Positions 15,442 through 25,849 of a stretch of DNA of 64,000 nt are shown here, one piece after another (the first letter of the stretch is position 1; each line of letters starts with the position of its first letter). A program made the position numbers and the translations under genes. Under the pieces are notes generated by a model that made no database searches, was not told the origin of the DNA, and worked only from the letters and a program-made list of their open reading frames with translations. The DNA lies in NCBI GenBank assembly GCA_009746045.1, contig RPFO01000702.1, forward strand, positions 810,001 to 874,000, written 5' to 3'. This DNA is from Mesostigma viride. Taxonomy: Eukaryota > Streptophyta > Mesostigmatophyceae > Mesostigmatales > Mesostigmataceae.

Positions 15442-18105
15442 ATGAGCATAGAAACCCTAAAACCTCTATTGAAGCCAAATTCCGTAGCACTTATAGGAGC
15501 AAGTAGTAGGCCTAATTCTATAGGTTCTGTGGTTATCAAGAATTTATTACAAAGTGGTTTTTGTGGATGCATTATGCCTGTTAATCCAAAAAGCCCGTCT
15601 ATAGAAGGGGTGTTATGTTACAAAGATGTTCAAAGTCTCCCAATGACTCCAGATCTAGCTATTTTTTGTATTCCGGCTGCTGGTATTCCACCCGTACTGG
15701 CACAACTTGGTGAAAGAGGGACGAGAGCTGCAGTGATTATTTCTGCCGGTTTTGGTTCTAGCGAAGGAGAAGAGGGGTTAAGGCGTAAAAAAGAGTTAAT
15801 TGAAATAGCAAAGCACTATAATATCCGTCTAATTGGACCAAATTGTGTAGGACTTCTTATACCTCCTATTGGCCTAAACGGAAGTTTTGCTCACGTAACC
15901 CCAGAGGTAGGCGATATAGGTTTTGTCAGTCAATCCGGTGCAGTAGTAACAGCGGTACTTGATTGGGCAAAAAGCAAACATATAGGTTTTACGCATGTGG
16001 TATCAATGGGGGATATGCTAGATTTTGACTTTGGGGAAGCAATAGAATATTTAGCAAAAGATACAGAAACAAAAACTATTATTTTATATATTGAAGCCAT
16101 TACGAATGCTCGCAGTTTTATAGCGGCTGCAAGAGCAGCGGCACTAGTAAAACCCGTCATAGTTTTAAAAACCGGTCGTAGTGAAGAGGGGGCAAAAGCT
16201 GCGGCTTCACATACCGGATCACTCGCTGGAGCTGACTCAGTTTACGATGCGGTTTTTCAACGTTGTGGTCTCTTGCGTGTGTATGATATGAATGAATTAT
16301 TTGATAGTATGGAGACACTAGCGCGTACCCAAGGACTTTGGGGCGATCGTTTATGTATTCTAACTAACGGTGGCGGTATAGGGGTTCTAGCTACCGATAA
16401 ACTTATAGAACTTGGAGGTAAATTAGCTCAGTTAGAGGATAAAACAATAGCTCGTTTAAATGAAGTTCTACCGCCTACTTGGTCACACGGTAATCCAGTT
16501 GATATTATCGGTGATGCTCCAGGAGAACGTTATGCAAATGCGTTTCGTATTATTATGGAAGATAGCAATGTTGATGCCATTCTAGTTCTGAATTGTCCTG
16601 TAGCAATTGTACCTAGCTTACAACCAGCTGAAGCGATATTAAATGCTTATCAGGCAAACAATAGAAACCCAAAACCTGTGTTAATTGCGGCATGGCTTGG
16701 AGAGGGCGCTCCTGCTGCGGCAAGGCAATTATTTGCGGTTAATGATATTCCATCTTATGCCACTCCAGAAAGTGCAATAGAAGGGTTTAAGCGCATGGTT
16801 GAATATTACTATAATAGGAAAAAATCGTTAGTCTCTCACGAAGAGCATCAACGATTCCATCATAAAATTGCTTGCGATATTTTGCAAAAGGCAATTGACA
16901 ATCAACAAGAATGGTTAACTGAAATTGAAGCAAAAAACATATTAAGTGCCTACAATATACCAACTGTAAAAACTGTTGAAGTAGAGAACCCACAAGAGGC
17001 CTATAAAGCCGCAAAGAAAATGAAAGGTAAAATGGTACTTAAAATTCTTTCGCCGGATATTACCCATAAATCTGATTCAGGAGGAGTGGTCTTGAATTTA
17101 GAATCCTCAGAAGCGGTGCTACAGGCTGCAGAAAACATGCTGCAGCGTTATAAAACGACCCATCCTCATTCTAACATTCAAGGCTTTGCCCTCCAAGAGA
17201 TGATTGAGCGTTCTGGGGCACATGAGTTAATATTAGGTGTTTCAGAAGATAGTGTGTTTGGTCCGGTGATGCTTTTTGGTAAGGGCGGTAAAGCTGTTGA
17301 AATGGTAAAGGACAAATCTCTTGCACTGCCTCCTTTGACACCTGAATTAGCAACTGAATTGGTGATGCGTACTCAAATTTATAATTTGCTCAAAGGTTAT
17401 CGCGATGAGAAGCCGGCAAATATAGAAGCTATTGTGCAATGTCTGGTTAATTTATCGCAGCTAGTTATAGATCTGCCGATGGTTAAAGAATTAGACATCA
17501 ATCCTTTGCTTGCAGATAACCAAGGGGTTATTGCTTTAGATGCCCGTATTAAGGTCAATCTTGGGGTTACCAATCATAACCGGCTGGCAATAGTGCCTTA
17601 TCCACATCATTTAGTTAAAAAGATAGCAATACCAGGTTATGAGGATCTGATATTACGGCCTGTGAAATCTAAAGATGCTGCAGCGTTAAATGGTGCTCTA
17701 AATAAAATTAAACTGGCAAATCATTCGCAACTTCTATCGTCCCTGCCATATGAAACGTCTTTGGTCTCCACTCGTCTAAGTCAAATTGATTATGATAAGG
17801 AAATGGTTTTTGTAGTTGAGAATAAAAAGAACAACTTTGATGAAATTTTGGGTATTGCCCGTGTTCGAAAAATAACGACGGGTAAAACAGTAACGTTAGA
17901 ATGTATGTTTGATGCAATACCGGAATTTTATATTAATGCCAATTTATTGCTGGAATATGTGATTGAGTATGCGCATTCTAGCAAAATCAAAACCTTATTT
18001 ACTGATTTATTACATCCAATGTTTCATGAACCTTATAAAAAAGCAGGTTTTAAGGAAATACCGCATAGTAAAAAAGGTACAGATAGATTGGTTTATGATT
18101 TATAA
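15442..18105 (+). CDS. pat: Protein acetyltransferase of the Pat/YfiQ type (NDP-forming acyl-CoA synthetase-like plus GNAT)
   Basis: An 887-residue multidomain protein. The order is a CoA-binding domain (about 8-130, SVALIGASSRPNSIGSVV), two succinyl-CoA-ligase-like domains (about 140-470), an ATP-grasp domain (about 490-700) and a C-terminal GNAT acetyltransferase (about 735-887). His257 in SHTGSLAGAD sits at the position of the phosphorylated His of ADP-forming acyl-CoA synthetases. The GNAT part ends in a typical helix-strand pair (FHEPYKKAGF). Proteins of this shape either make acyl-CoA with ADP or, as Salmonella Pat, acetylate lysines of acetyl-CoA synthetase. The C-terminal GNAT favours the latter. 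It is a single-gene unit on plus. Confidence 0.85.
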   Translation: MSIETLKPLLKPNSVALIGASSRPNSIGSVVIKNLLQSGFCGCIMPVNPKSPSIEGVLCYKDVQSLPMTPDLAIFCIPAAGIPPVLAQLGERGTRAAVIISAGFGSSEGEEGLRRKKELIEIAKHYNIRLIGPNCVGLLIPPIGLNGSFAHVTPEVGDIGFVSQSGAVVTAVLDWAKSKHIGFTHVVSMGDMLDFDFGEAIEYLAKDTETKTIILYIEAITNARSFIAAARAAALVKPVIVLKTGRSEEGAKAAASHTGSLAGADSVYDAVFQRCGLLRVYDMNELFDSMETLARTQGLWGDRLCILTNGGGIGVLATDKLIELGGKLAQLEDKTIARLNEVLPPTWSHGNPVDIIGDAPGERYANAFRIIMEDSNVDAILVLNCPVAIVPSLQPAEAILNAYQANNRNPKPVLIAAWLGEGAPAAARQLFAVNDIPSYATPESAIEGFKRMVEYYYNRKKSLVSHEEHQRFHHKIACDILQKAIDNQQEWLTEIEAKNILSAYNIPTVKTVEVENPQEAYKAAKKMKGKMVLKILSPDITHKSDSGGVVLNLESSEAVLQAAENMLQRYKTTHPHSNIQGFALQEMIERSGAHELILGVSEDSVFGPVMLFGKGGKAVEMVKDKSLALPPLTPELATELVMRTQIYNLLKGYRDEKPANIEAIVQCLVNLSQLVIDLPMVKELDINPLLADNQGVIALDARIKVNLGVTNHNRLAIVPYPHHLVKKIAIPGYEDLILRPVKSKDAAALNGALNKIKLANHSQLLSSLPYETSLVSTRLSQIDYDKEMVFVVENKKNNFDEILGIARVRKITTGKTVTLECMFDAIPEFYINANLLLEYVIEYAHSSKIKTLFTDLLHPMFHEPYKKAGFKEIPHSKKGTDRLVYDL

Positions 18106-18231
18106 TTCCACGGAATTAGGTATTAAACTGTAGAGAGTAGATAAAACTTATTATATTAACCCCTTTTCTGTTAAGTATAGGGCAGTAACTGAGCCCAAAA
18201 TAAAAATTTAAATTTTGCCTTATTGCTATAC

Positions 18232-19290
18232 CTATTCTGCATTTGCTATGGATGGTACTAACCAGAACTGACCTGGTTCAAGGTTTCTAATTTTATCTCC
18301 TACAGATAGAAACTTTTTTGCTTTTTCTAGTTTGATTAAAGCCTCTCCCCTTGGTTCATCGGTCAGTTTAAATACATCATAGTGAGAAGGTACGGTAAAG
18401 GGACGACCAAGGTCAATATAAGCCCTTACCATGTCCTCAGGATTCATATGGGCATATTGCATAAACCATCTTGGTTCATAAGCTCCCATAGGTAGTAGAG
18501 CTAAACGAAAACTACCAAATTTTTCTCTGGCTTTTTTAAAATATCTTCCATTTCCGTATCCGGAATCGCCTACAAAGTATATATTACCGGAGTTGGTTTC
18601 AATGTTAAGTGCTGCCCACAAGGCTTTATTACGGTCAAATAGTCCCCTTGCTGACCAATGTTGCATAGGCTCGAGATGGAATTTTACATAATCATTAATT
18701 ATTACCTGTTCTCCCCAATCATAAGCTTCAACTTCTATTTCAGAATTGTAAGCTTTAATTATTGTATCATTGCCAAGCGGGGTAATAATACGTGGTTTAT
18801 ATTTTTGCCATAATAAGTTAATAGTTGTAAGGTCCAAGTGATCATAGTGGTTATGGCTGACCCAAACAATATCAATAGGTGGTAAATGCTCAAAATTAAT
18901 TCCCGGATCTATTACCCGTTTAGGTCCTGCAAAACTAATGGGACTTGCTCTTTCAGACCAGACGGGGTCGGTAAGAATATTAAGGCCTTGTGTTTGGATA
19001 AGAAATGTAACGTGTCCGACATAAGAAACTCTAAGATCAGATCCCATGACCCTTGCGGGCGGTAAATCAAATTGATTATTTGGTACTTTATCTGGCCAAG
19101 GAGAGGATTTTTCTGTAACTCGCCATTTAAGAAAATCAAAAAAGTTTTTCTCATTTTTAAGATCGGGGTCAAAAAATCTGATACCATCAAAATGATCGCT
19201 AACATTACCATTATAATACTTAGAATATGCAAAAGAAAAGTAACAAAAAAATATTATGGCAAGTATGAAAATGACAGTATATTTATACAT
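18232..19290 (-). CDS. Membrane-anchored metallo-beta-lactamase-fold hydrolase, NAPE-PLD-like
   Basis: A predicted N-acyl-phosphatidylethanolamine phospholipase D-like enzyme. With the ATG at 19290 (MYKYTVIF) it has 352 residues. A TTG nine codons upstream (19317) would overlap the Hpt gene. One N-terminal helix (TVIFILAIIFFCYFSFA) anchors it or exports it. The metal-binding motif SHNHYDHLD is intact, preceded by VGHVTFLIQTQGLNILTDPVWSERASP, and followed by MQHWSARG, the bridging-Asp segment YFVGDSGYG and a terminal HYDVF His. This pattern is the NAPE-PLD/RomA-type subgroup. It is the last gene of the minus-strand directon that begins at 29758. The real lipid substrate is unknown. Confidence 0.83.
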   Translation of the reverse strand: MYKYTVIFILAIIFFCYFSFAYSKYYNGNVSDHFDGIRFFDPDLKNEKNFFDFLKWRVTEKSSPWPDKVPNNQFDLPPARVMGSDLRVSYVGHVTFLIQTQGLNILTDPVWSERASPISFAGPKRVIDPGINFEHLPPIDIVWVSHNHYDHLDLTTINLLWQKYKPRIITPLGNDTIIKAYNSEIEVEAYDWGEQVIINDYVKFHLEPMQHWSARGLFDRNKALWAALNIETNSGNIYFVGDSGYGNGRYFKKAREKFGSFRLALLPMGAYEPRWFMQYAHMNPEDMVRAYIDLGRPFTVPSHYDVFKLTDEPRGEALIKLEKAKKFLSVGDKIRNLEPGQFWLVPSIANAE

Positions 19291-19310
19291 ATACGCAAGA
19301 GAGAAAAGGT

Positions 19311-19673
19311 TTAACAAAATTTATTTAATTCAGGAATTGCTTTATCTAATTCATTCTTTAATTTATTATAAAGTCTCTCTAAATCTTCCCAAGCTTGATT
19401 GCCACTATCCATCATTTCCAGGGATAAACTTTCTGTCTGTTTTGCTACATCAGACAATCTATCGATACCAAGTTGCTTAGCAGAAGATTTGATTGTATGA
19501 GAAGAAGAGAAAATAATGCGAATATTTTTCTCTTTAAGACCTTTGGCAATTTCTGCTATATATACTTCTGTATCTTCTAAGAAATATTTTATTATTACTG
19601 AAAAACGCTCTCCTAATAAATTTCTAGCAGTCTCGAGAGCTTCTATATTGATTATTTCGGATTCCTGAGTCAT
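19311..19673 (-). CDS. Histidine phosphotransfer (Hpt) domain protein
   Basis: A stand-alone Hpt protein of 120 residues if the ATG at 19673 (MTQESEIIN) is used. That start sits ten bases after the idi stop, and a longer frame from 19706 would overlap idi. The phosphorylatable His is in SSSHTIKSSAKQLG, matching the Hpt pattern HxLKGSAxxLG with Ser replacing Gly. The rest is the expected four-helix bundle (LLGERFSVIIKYFLEDTEVYI before, KNELDKAIPEL after). It should shuttle phosphate between the REC domain of the hybrid kinase encoded just upstream and a downstream regulator. The REC-ATPase protein of the same directon is an obvious candidate partner, by inference. Confidence 0.87.
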   Translation of the reverse strand: MTQESEIINIEALETARNLLGERFSVIIKYFLEDTEVYIAEIAKGLKEKNIRIIFSSSHTIKSSAKQLGIDRLSDVAKQTESLSLEMMDSGNQAWEDLERLYNKLKNELDKAIPELNKFC

Positions 19674-19683
19674 TTTTTGTTCT

Positions 19684-20208
19684 TTATTTTTTAGTAAAAT
19701 TAACAACCATTTCTAACCCTTCCTTCACCCAAACTGTAAATAGAGATGGGTGCTTATTCATTTCTGCTAATGTTTCGTTTAAATTACGCCATTGCAGTGT
19801 TTCTACTTCTTCAGGATTAGGGGTGGTTAGCTGCCCCTCCCAATAACCGAGTAGAACATGATCTACTTCATGCTCGGTTAAACTATTTCCTACATCTGCT
19901 TTATAAGTAAAAATCCCTATTTCTTTTAACGGCATGCTTAAACCTATCTCCTCTTTTAGACGGCGACCAGCAGCTTCCATTAGTGGTTCAGAAGGCCTTG
20001 GATGCCCGCAACAGCTATTTGTCCACAACCCCCCACTATGGTATTTTGTAAGAGCACGTTTTTGCATCAATAATTCTAATTCTGGATTTCTACGTAAGAT
20101 AAAAATGGAAAAAGCACGGTGCAAAAACCCTAGCTGATGAGCCTTTAATTTTTCTTCTATGCCAATTATAGTATCGTTTTTATCAACTAAAATTACCTGT
20201 TCACTCAT
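19684..20208 (-). CDS. idi: Isopentenyl-diphosphate delta-isomerase, type I
   Basis: A 174-residue Nudix-fold enzyme interconverting IPP and DMAPP. Catalytic features are all visible: the WTNSCCGHPRPSE loop with the active Cys (Cys66/67) and metal-binding His69, the Nudix-like segment AAGRRLKEEIG, and the HEVDHVL motif around residues 113-119, which carries the catalytic Glu. Length is typical of bacterial Idi. It starts 11 bases after the hybrid kinase gene and is followed at once by the Hpt gene. An isoprenoid enzyme is thus embedded in a signalling operon. Rickettsiaceae are reported to lack a complete isoprenoid precursor pathway and to rely on host IPP/DMAPP, so a lone isomerase could balance imported precursors. 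That role is inferred. Confidence 0.93.
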   Translation of the reverse strand: MSEQVILVDKNDTIIGIEEKLKAHQLGFLHRAFSIFILRRNPELELLMQKRALTKYHSGGLWTNSCCGHPRPSEPLMEAAGRRLKEEIGLSMPLKEIGIFTYKADVGNSLTEHEVDHVLLGYWEGQLTTPNPEEVETLQWRNLNETLAEMNKHPSLFTVWVKEGLEMVVNFTKK

Positions 20209-20219
20209 CTATACCCCAT

Positions 20220-23200
20220 TTAAGTAGAAGTTTTTTTGTATTTTAACCATTTCGATACTATTTTTGCAAAATCTTTTTGACTTACTGGTTTTGATAAGTA
20301 ATCGTCCATGCCGGCTGCGATGCATTTTTCTTTATCTCCCTGGAGCGAATTAGCTGTTAAAGCAATGATCGGGATATGTTTTTGGTTATTTATATTTTCA
20401 AATTCTATTATTTTGGCTGTTGCTTCAAAGCCATCCATAACAGGCATTTGACAATCCATAAAGATTAAATCAAAATTTCTATCGGCTTTTAAAATTTCAT
20501 AAGCTCCTTGGCCGCTTTGCGCCACTATAACTTCACATCCTAATTTCTCTAGCATTTCTCTAGCAATTTCAGCGTTAATCCTGTTATCTTCTACCATTAA
20601 AATTCTTACATTTCCGGCGAGATCAGGATCTAAGGATATTTTTTGTTTAGAGCGGATATGGTCAGTATTAATATTGTCATTAGCAATATCGAGCAGCATA
20701 TTAAAAGAAAAAGTAGTGCCAATATTGACTTCGCTTTCAACGCTAATTTCCCCGCCAAGCAGTGTTACGAGTTTTTGACAAATGGCAAGGCCAAGGCCGG
20801 TACCGCCAAACTTTCTGGTAGTTGAGCTGTCTGCCTGAACAAATTTGTTAAAAATTATTTTCAACTGGTCTTTTGTCATGCCTATACCTGTATCTTTTAC
20901 GGAAATCAGAATCATGGTTTTTCCTGTAGGAGTTTTATATAGAGGTTGGTTATTAACTGTTATAGTTATTCCTCCGCTTTGAGTAAATTTTATGGCATTT
21001 CCGACTAAATTGTGAAGTATTTGCCTTATTCTCATTGTATCTCCAATGAGATATTCGTGAACGCCTTTTTCAAAATTTACCCATAATTTTAACCCTTTTT
21101 GCTCAGCTTTCGGCGATAACAGATCTACTACTTCTTGAACTGCTTTTTTTAAGTTAAAAGGCAACTTCTCAAGTTCCATTTGGCCGGCTTCTATTTTTGA
21201 GAAATCAAGTATGTCATTTAAAATATCTAAAAGGTTTTCTGCTGAGGTTAGTAGGTTATTAAGGTAATGTTGTTGTTGTTGAGTAAGTTTTGTATCAAGT
21301 AAGAGCTCTGTAATACCGATAATACCATTCATGGGAGTCCTAATTTCGTGGCTCATAGTAGCTAAAAATTCTGATTTCATTTTGGTAGCTGATTCTGCTT
21401 CTTCTTTAGCGGTTTGCAGCTTTATTTCAGCATTTTTACGGTCACTGATATCAGTAATGGAACCAGTCATTCTTTTAATGCCCGTATCAGGGTTTATAGT
21501 TAGCAATCCTCTTGCCTGAAACCATCTATAGATGCCTGTTTTGTGCATTAATCTACATTCTACGTCAAAGGGTTTATTATTTTTAAAATGTTTTTCTAAA
21601 GCTTGTGCCAATATTTGAGCATCGTCAGGGTGTATAAGCGACATAAATTTATCGTAGGAAGATTCTATTTCTTCGTTTTCATATCCTAGTAGTTTGTAGA
21701 ATTGAGGTGACCAGTAAACTCTATTTTGCTCTATATTTATCCAGTCCCAAATACCATCACGGACACCCTCGACAGCTAACTGAAATCTAGTTTCACTTTC
21801 TTTCAGATCTTTTGTTTTTTGGTTTACTAATCTTTCTATATTTTCAGAATACCCAGTTATTACCATGGTAAGGATCGCAGATATTGCTGTAAATAGTAAA
21901 CCTGCTAGTAACAAATACCATAGATGCCATTCTTTGTGGGCTACTAAATATTCAGTTTTTTGCTTGAATAGTACATTCCAGATTTTGCTTTCAAAGCTAA
22001 TGAAATCAATAGTGCTTAATGAATAGGATGATTTATCGTCAATTGATGTAAATATAATGTCTTTACTTTTATTACTAGTATTGTCTGTTACTTCTACTTC
22101 AATACCTTTTTCTTTTAATGTTTCTATAAAATTACTGAACAATAAGTCGTTTGTTCTAAAAGTTCCTACTATGATACCTTTTATGGTGATTTTTGGACTT
22201 TTTAAGAAGTTATAATAGTTGTTATGGTCAAATACAGGTTCAAAAAATCTAATAACTTTATCAGAATCAGGTTTATCAGTTAAGTTTACGACATTTGAAA
22301 GTTGCAGTGACTTGGTGGTAATAGCGCGCTCTATATATTCCATAAATTCAGGGTCAGAGTATATATCGTATCCTAAATCATCATATTTAACCTCACAAAC
22401 TTCGGAATAATATATAGGAAAGAATATTGTTTTTTCTTGATTCTGTAATAAATTTCTACTACCGGGATATTGTTTTATTCGATAATTAATTCCCTCTTTC
22501 CTAGCTTGATCTATAAATTTATTTAGGGAATTTATATCCATCTTTGGAGCCCATTGCAGGCTGTATATTTCCGGCGAATGTTTTAGAAGGTTACCAATTA
22601 AATATTTAAAATTTGACCTATCTACCTGATCATATGCAAGATAAAAATTACTCATTGCGGATATTTCCTCAATGTAATTGTGTATCTTGTTTTCCAGCTG
22701 AATTATTGCGCTTCTGGCCGTGCTTTCGAGTTCCTGTTGTAATTTTTTATGTTCCCAGTTACTTGCATTTATAAATAAAATAATTACTATACTAAAAACA
22801 GAAATAAGAGGAGTAACTATAAGTATTTTTCGTTTAATACTAATATATTCATTGGGGGTAAAGATAGCGACGAGTATAGGGGTACATACAATAATTCCAA
22901 GGCTGTTTCCTATCCACCAAGTCCACCAATTATAAAAATAGTTACCAAAGGGAATTATACCTTTAAGATATAAAGAGGTAACGCCTATGGTAGGGGAGGG
23001 AATAGAACCCACCATACCGGCTATAATGAATAAAATAAGTATATCGTGCCAGTGGGAAAGCGAGCTGGGATACCCTATAAGTTTTTTTATGATAAAAACT
23101 ACAGTGAAAGATTCAATAACTGCTCCGGTTGCTATATAAAGAGATATGTCGATGAAATTTAATGTTTTATCAATAAAAAGATCAAGGGAGGAAGTAAAGT

Positions 23201-23414
23201 TAGTTAAATTTGCAGTCAAAGACCCTAAAAAAACTCCCGGTAATGTTCTGTAGCCAAAAAAAATAACGGCAGCCGCTGCAATACCGGATGCCGGCCATAT
23301 TGCGGTGGCATTATCAGGAGGAAGAGCTATTAGGAAACCTAATTTTGCTGGAATAAAATAAGCAAGGAAAACGGCAAATATAGAAAATGAATTTCTGGTA
23401 ATTGATTTTACCAT
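20220..23414 (-). CDS. Hybrid sensor histidine kinase (MASE1-CHASE-PAS-HisKA-HATPase-REC)
   Basis: A 1064-residue inner-membrane sensor. Domains in order: MASE1 with about seven helices (1-215, [18 protein letters not shown]), a periplasmic CHASE domain (about 230-430), another membrane helix (about 497-521), PAS (about 540-660, ending [10 protein letters not shown]), HisKA with phospho-acceptor His689 in [11 protein letters not shown], HATPase_c (N box [11 protein letters not shown]1 DTGIGM, G2 [10 protein letters not shown]), and a C-terminal REC domain with Asp987 ([11 protein letters not shown]) and a conserved SKPV Lys. All key residues are intact. CHASE domains sense small ligands and MASE1 ligands are unknown. 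It overlaps the REC-ATPase gene by seven bases, and with the Hpt protein would complete a His-Asp-His-Asp relay. Confidence 0.93.
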   Translation of the reverse strand: MVKSITRNSFSIFAVFLAYFIPAKLGFLIALPPDNATAIWPASGIAAAAVIFFGYRTLPGVFLGSLTANLTNFTSSLDLFIDKTLNFIDISLYIATGAVIESFTVVFIIKKLIGYPSSLSHWHDILILFIIAGMVGSIPSPTIGVTSLYLKGIIPFGNYFYNWWTWWIGNSLGIIVCTPILVAIFTPNEYISIKRKILIVTPLISVFSIVIILFINASNWEHKKLQQELESTARSAIIQLENKIHNYIEEISAMSNFYLAYDQVDRSNFKYLIGNLLKHSPEIYSLQWAPKMDINSLNKFIDQARKEGINYRIKQYPGSRNLLQNQEKTIFFPIYYSEVCEVKYDDLGYDIYSDPEFMEYIERAITTKSLQLSNVVNLTDKPDSDKVIRFFEPVFDHNNYYNFLKSPKITIKGIIVGTFRTNDLLFSNFIETLKEKGIEVEVTDNTSNKSKDIIFTSIDDKSSYSLSTIDFISFESKIWNVLFKQKTEYLVAHKEWHLWYLLLAGLLFTAISAILTMVITGYSENIERLVNQKTKDLKESETRFQLAVEGVRDGIWDWINIEQNRVYWSPQFYKLLGYENEEIESSYDKFMSLIHPDDAQILAQALEKHFKNNKPFDVECRLMHKTGIYRWFQARGLLTINPDTGIKRMTGSITDISDRKNAEIKLQTAKEEAESATKMKSEFLATMSHEIRTPMNGIIGITELLLDTKLTQQQQHYLNNLLTSAENLLDILNDILDFSKIEAGQMELEKLPFNLKKAVQEVVDLLSPKAEQKGLKLWVNFEKGVHEYLIGDTMRIRQILHNLVGNAIKFTQSGGITITVNNQPLYKTPTGKTMILISVKDTGIGMTKDQLKIIFNKFVQADSSTTRKFGGTGLGLAICQKLVTLLGGEISVESEVNIGTTFSFNMLLDIANDNINTDHIRSKQKISLDPDLAGNVRILMVEDNRINAEIAREMLEKLGCEVIVAQSGQGAYEILKADRNFDLIFMDCQMPVMDGFEATAKIIEFENINNQKHIPIIALTANSLQGDKEKCIAAGMDDYLSKPVSQKDFAKIVSKWLKYKKTST

Positions 23415-24322
23415 GTAAAACTTTCCTTCCCTGTTTTATCTACTATTGCAATTACTTGATTTCCTTGTTTATTATACTGGAGAGAATCGAAAATCATATT
23501 AGCTCTAGCGATCCCTCGTCCATGATTATCAAGAGCCCTCGCAGGGTCAACAGCAATAAATTTTTGCCAGGCAAATCCAGAACCTTGATCAGTAACTTTT
23601 ATTGAATATTTCTTATCTTCTTTATTAAAAATAACTTCTACAAATTTATTTTTATACTCTTCTAATTCTGACCTTTTTTCTACTTCTTGTTTCCAAGTTC
23701 CTGCCGATATCAGTTTTGATTTTTTATCATAGGAAATTTGTAGATTTCCATGCTCAACAGCATTAACTAAGAGGGCAGAAATACCAGGTAAAACCTTATT
23801 GGATTCTGGAAAAAAATTTGCAATAAAACAGGACAAATCTTCAGCTTCAGCTAAACTGTGAAAGTTAAATACAGCATTTTTTATTAACTTGAAACCACCT
23901 CGGTGTCTTTGTAATTCTTGGGCCAGTAGCTTATGCTGTTTTGATTCGTTAACAGCTGACAATAAAACTGATTTTAGGACATTTTCTTGGATAGGTTTTG
24001 TCAAATAATAAAATACTCCTTCGTCTATTCCCTCCTTGACTTGTTCCGGTTTATCTAAAACCGTTAACATTATGACAGGAGGTTTTGAAATTTTTTTACT
24101 GCTATTTATCCATCTTACTATTTCTATGCCATTGATATCTGGCATTATTCTATCAAGTAAAATTGCATCTAGTTTGTCGTGATGCCTCATTATAGTTTCC
24201 TGAGCCATTTTACCATTTATCGCTGTAATGATTTCATAATCATTCTGTGCTAAAATAGTTTCAATTATAGTTAACGTTGTTCTATCATCATCAACTACTA
24301 AAATTAAGGGATTATTTTTCAT
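23408..24322 (-). CDS. Response regulator with C-terminal RsbW-like ATPase domain
   Basis: A 304-residue soluble protein. The N-terminal receiver domain (about 5-125) has DDD at 11-13, phospho-acceptor Asp57 in [13 protein letters not shown], the switch Thr in MLTVLD and the Lys in LTKPI. A helical linker follows. The last 145 residues form a GHKL ATPase of the anti-sigma/serine-kinase type, with N box [12 protein letters not shown]1 DQGSGFAW and G2 [15 protein letters not shown]. There is no HisKA dimerisation domain, so it is not a canonical kinase. Such REC-HATPase_c_2 proteins can act as phosphorylation-controlled partner-switching kinases. No anti-sigma-factor antagonist (STAS) gene lies in the window. 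It is 51 bases downstream of hlyD and overlaps the hybrid kinase start. Confidence 0.85.
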   Translation of the reverse strand: MKNNPLILVVDDDRTTLTIIETILAQNDYEIITAINGKMAQETIMRHHDKLDAILLDRIMPDINGIEIVRWINSSKKISKPPVIMLTVLDKPEQVKEGIDEGVFYYLTKPIQENVLKSVLLSAVNESKQHKLLAQELQRHRGGFKLIKNAVFNFHSLAEAEDLSCFIANFFPESNKVLPGISALLVNAVEHGNLQISYDKKSKLISAGTWKQEVEKRSELEEYKNKFVEVIFNKEDKKYSIKVTDQGSGFAWQKFIAVDPARALDNHGRGIARANMIFDSLQYNKQGNQVIAIVDKTGKESFTW

Positions 24323-24373
24323 TTTTTCTTTCTTCTTACTAAATAGGATAAATTTATTAAAATCATTACTAAC

Positions 24374-25849
24374 CTAACGTTCTGTAAACGCAGTAGCGAT
24401 AGAAGTGTGTATAGGTTTTAACAAATACGCAAGGATAGTTTTGCTTCCTGTTACTATATCAGCTTCTACGGTCATACCAGGTATAATTAAGTTTCGGGTA
24501 GGGTCTTTCCCCACATATTTCTTCTCGAGAGATACTTTACCTAAATAGTATCTAGTTCCGTCTTCATTTATAAAAGTAGTTGCCGACACATATTCTAGGT
24601 TACCGTTAACAGTTCCGTACCTCGAAAAATCATAGGAACTGACTTTAACTTTTACTAGTTGGCCAATTTTTACATAACCAACATCTCTAGGGTTAATTTT
24701 TGTTTCAATTACTAATGCTCCTTCAAGGGGAACTATTTCTATAATAACTTTTCCGGATTCAATAATTCCGCCAATAGTTTTAACTTTTAAACCTTTAACG
24801 TAACCGTATGATGGTGACCTTATATCAAGCCTAGAAATTTGATCGGATAATTTTCGAGTGGTTTCATCAATCTGAGATAAATCTGTATTAACTCTGTTAA
24901 GTTCTTGATAAGCTTCATCAATAGCTTTTGCATTAAGAGAATCAAGGCGGTTTTGATACTCCTCAATAGCATTCTTTGCTTGAGATATATCTGACTCTAC
25001 ACTATTTATATCTCCTTGAATCTGATTTAATTGTTTTTGTATATCCAGGAAATTAAATTTGCTCAAGCGCCCTTTGTCTGCAAGTTGTTTTTTTAAATCG
25101 CGTTCTTCAGAAACTAATTTAATATTTTCTGCCAATGTCTTATATTTTTCTTCCAAGCTTTTAAGGGATTCTTTTTTCTGATCAATTTGCTCATCAATAA
25201 CTTTTCTCTCGCTTTCTTTAGCTTTTATCATACTTTCAAAAGCTTTTAGCTGTTCATCTTCCATTTGCTTGTTTCTATCTTCCGGAGGTATTCCATCAAA
25301 AGTCGGGGTCGTTTTGCTAATAAAAGACTTAAGCCTGAGGGACTGATATTGAAGTGATAATTTCTTTGCTTTAAGACTTGCTAGATCTTTCTTAAGGCCT
25401 GACCCATCCAATCTGATTAATATTTGGCCTTTTTCAACTAATTCCCCTTCCGCAACATTAATTTCACTTACTATCCCGCCTTCGAGATGCTGTATAACCT
25501 GTATATGCTTGCTTGGTAAAACTTCTCCTTCAGTAACTGCTATTTCATTGACATAAGTAAGAGCAGACCAAATTACTAACACAATAATAATTGTACTTAT
25601 AATCATTAAAGTGGTGCGTACTACATGAGGTGCAACGGTTTCTTCAATTAAAGCTGTTTGTGATAAATATCTTAATTGATCGATTTTGGCATGGGAATTT
25701 ATTTTAGGACGAAGAATCCAGAATACTTTTTTTAGGGTAATTAAAAAGTTTCTGCGTGTTCCATCTGCTAATTTACTCTTTTTCTCCTCAGCGTCTGTTT
25801 TTTTAGAAAAAAAATCGAATATTTTGCCTAACATCATTTTATGTTCCAT
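24374..25849 (-). CDS. Type I secretion membrane-fusion protein, HlyD family
   Basis: A 491-residue periplasmic adaptor linking an inner-membrane ABC exporter to an outer-membrane TolC-type channel. A cytoplasmic N-terminus precedes one membrane helix (about 80-102, LMIISTIIIVLVIWSALTYV). Next come a lipoyl/beta-barrel half motif (VIQHLEGGIVSEINVAEGELVEKGQILIRL, about 121-150), a long coiled-coil hairpin (about 165-345, rich in K/E/Q) and the returning beta-barrel domain with SPSYGYVKGLKVKTIGGIIESG and VIPLEGALVIETKINPRDVGYV-type segments. The end includes NLIIPGMTVEADIVTG. It overlaps the upstream ABC gene by 11 bases. No TolC homologue is in the window. Confidence 0.92.
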   Translation of the reverse strand: MEHKMMLGKIFDFFSKKTDAEEKKSKLADGTRRNFLITLKKVFWILRPKINSHAKIDQLRYLSQTALIEETVAPHVVRTTLMIISTIIIVLVIWSALTYVNEIAVTEGEVLPSKHIQVIQHLEGGIVSEINVAEGELVEKGQILIRLDGSGLKKDLASLKAKKLSLQYQSLRLKSFISKTTPTFDGIPPEDRNKQMEDEQLKAFESMIKAKESERKVIDEQIDQKKESLKSLEEKYKTLAENIKLVSEERDLKKQLADKGRLSKFNFLDIQKQLNQIQGDINSVESDISQAKNAIEEYQNRLDSLNAKAIDEAYQELNRVNTDLSQIDETTRKLSDQISRLDIRSPSYGYVKGLKVKTIGGIIESGKVIIEIVPLEGALVIETKINPRDVGYVKIGQLVKVKVSSYDFSRYGTVNGNLEYVSATTFINEDGTRYYLGKVSLEKKYVGKDPTRNLIIPGMTVEADIVTGSKTILAYLLKPIHTSIATAFTER

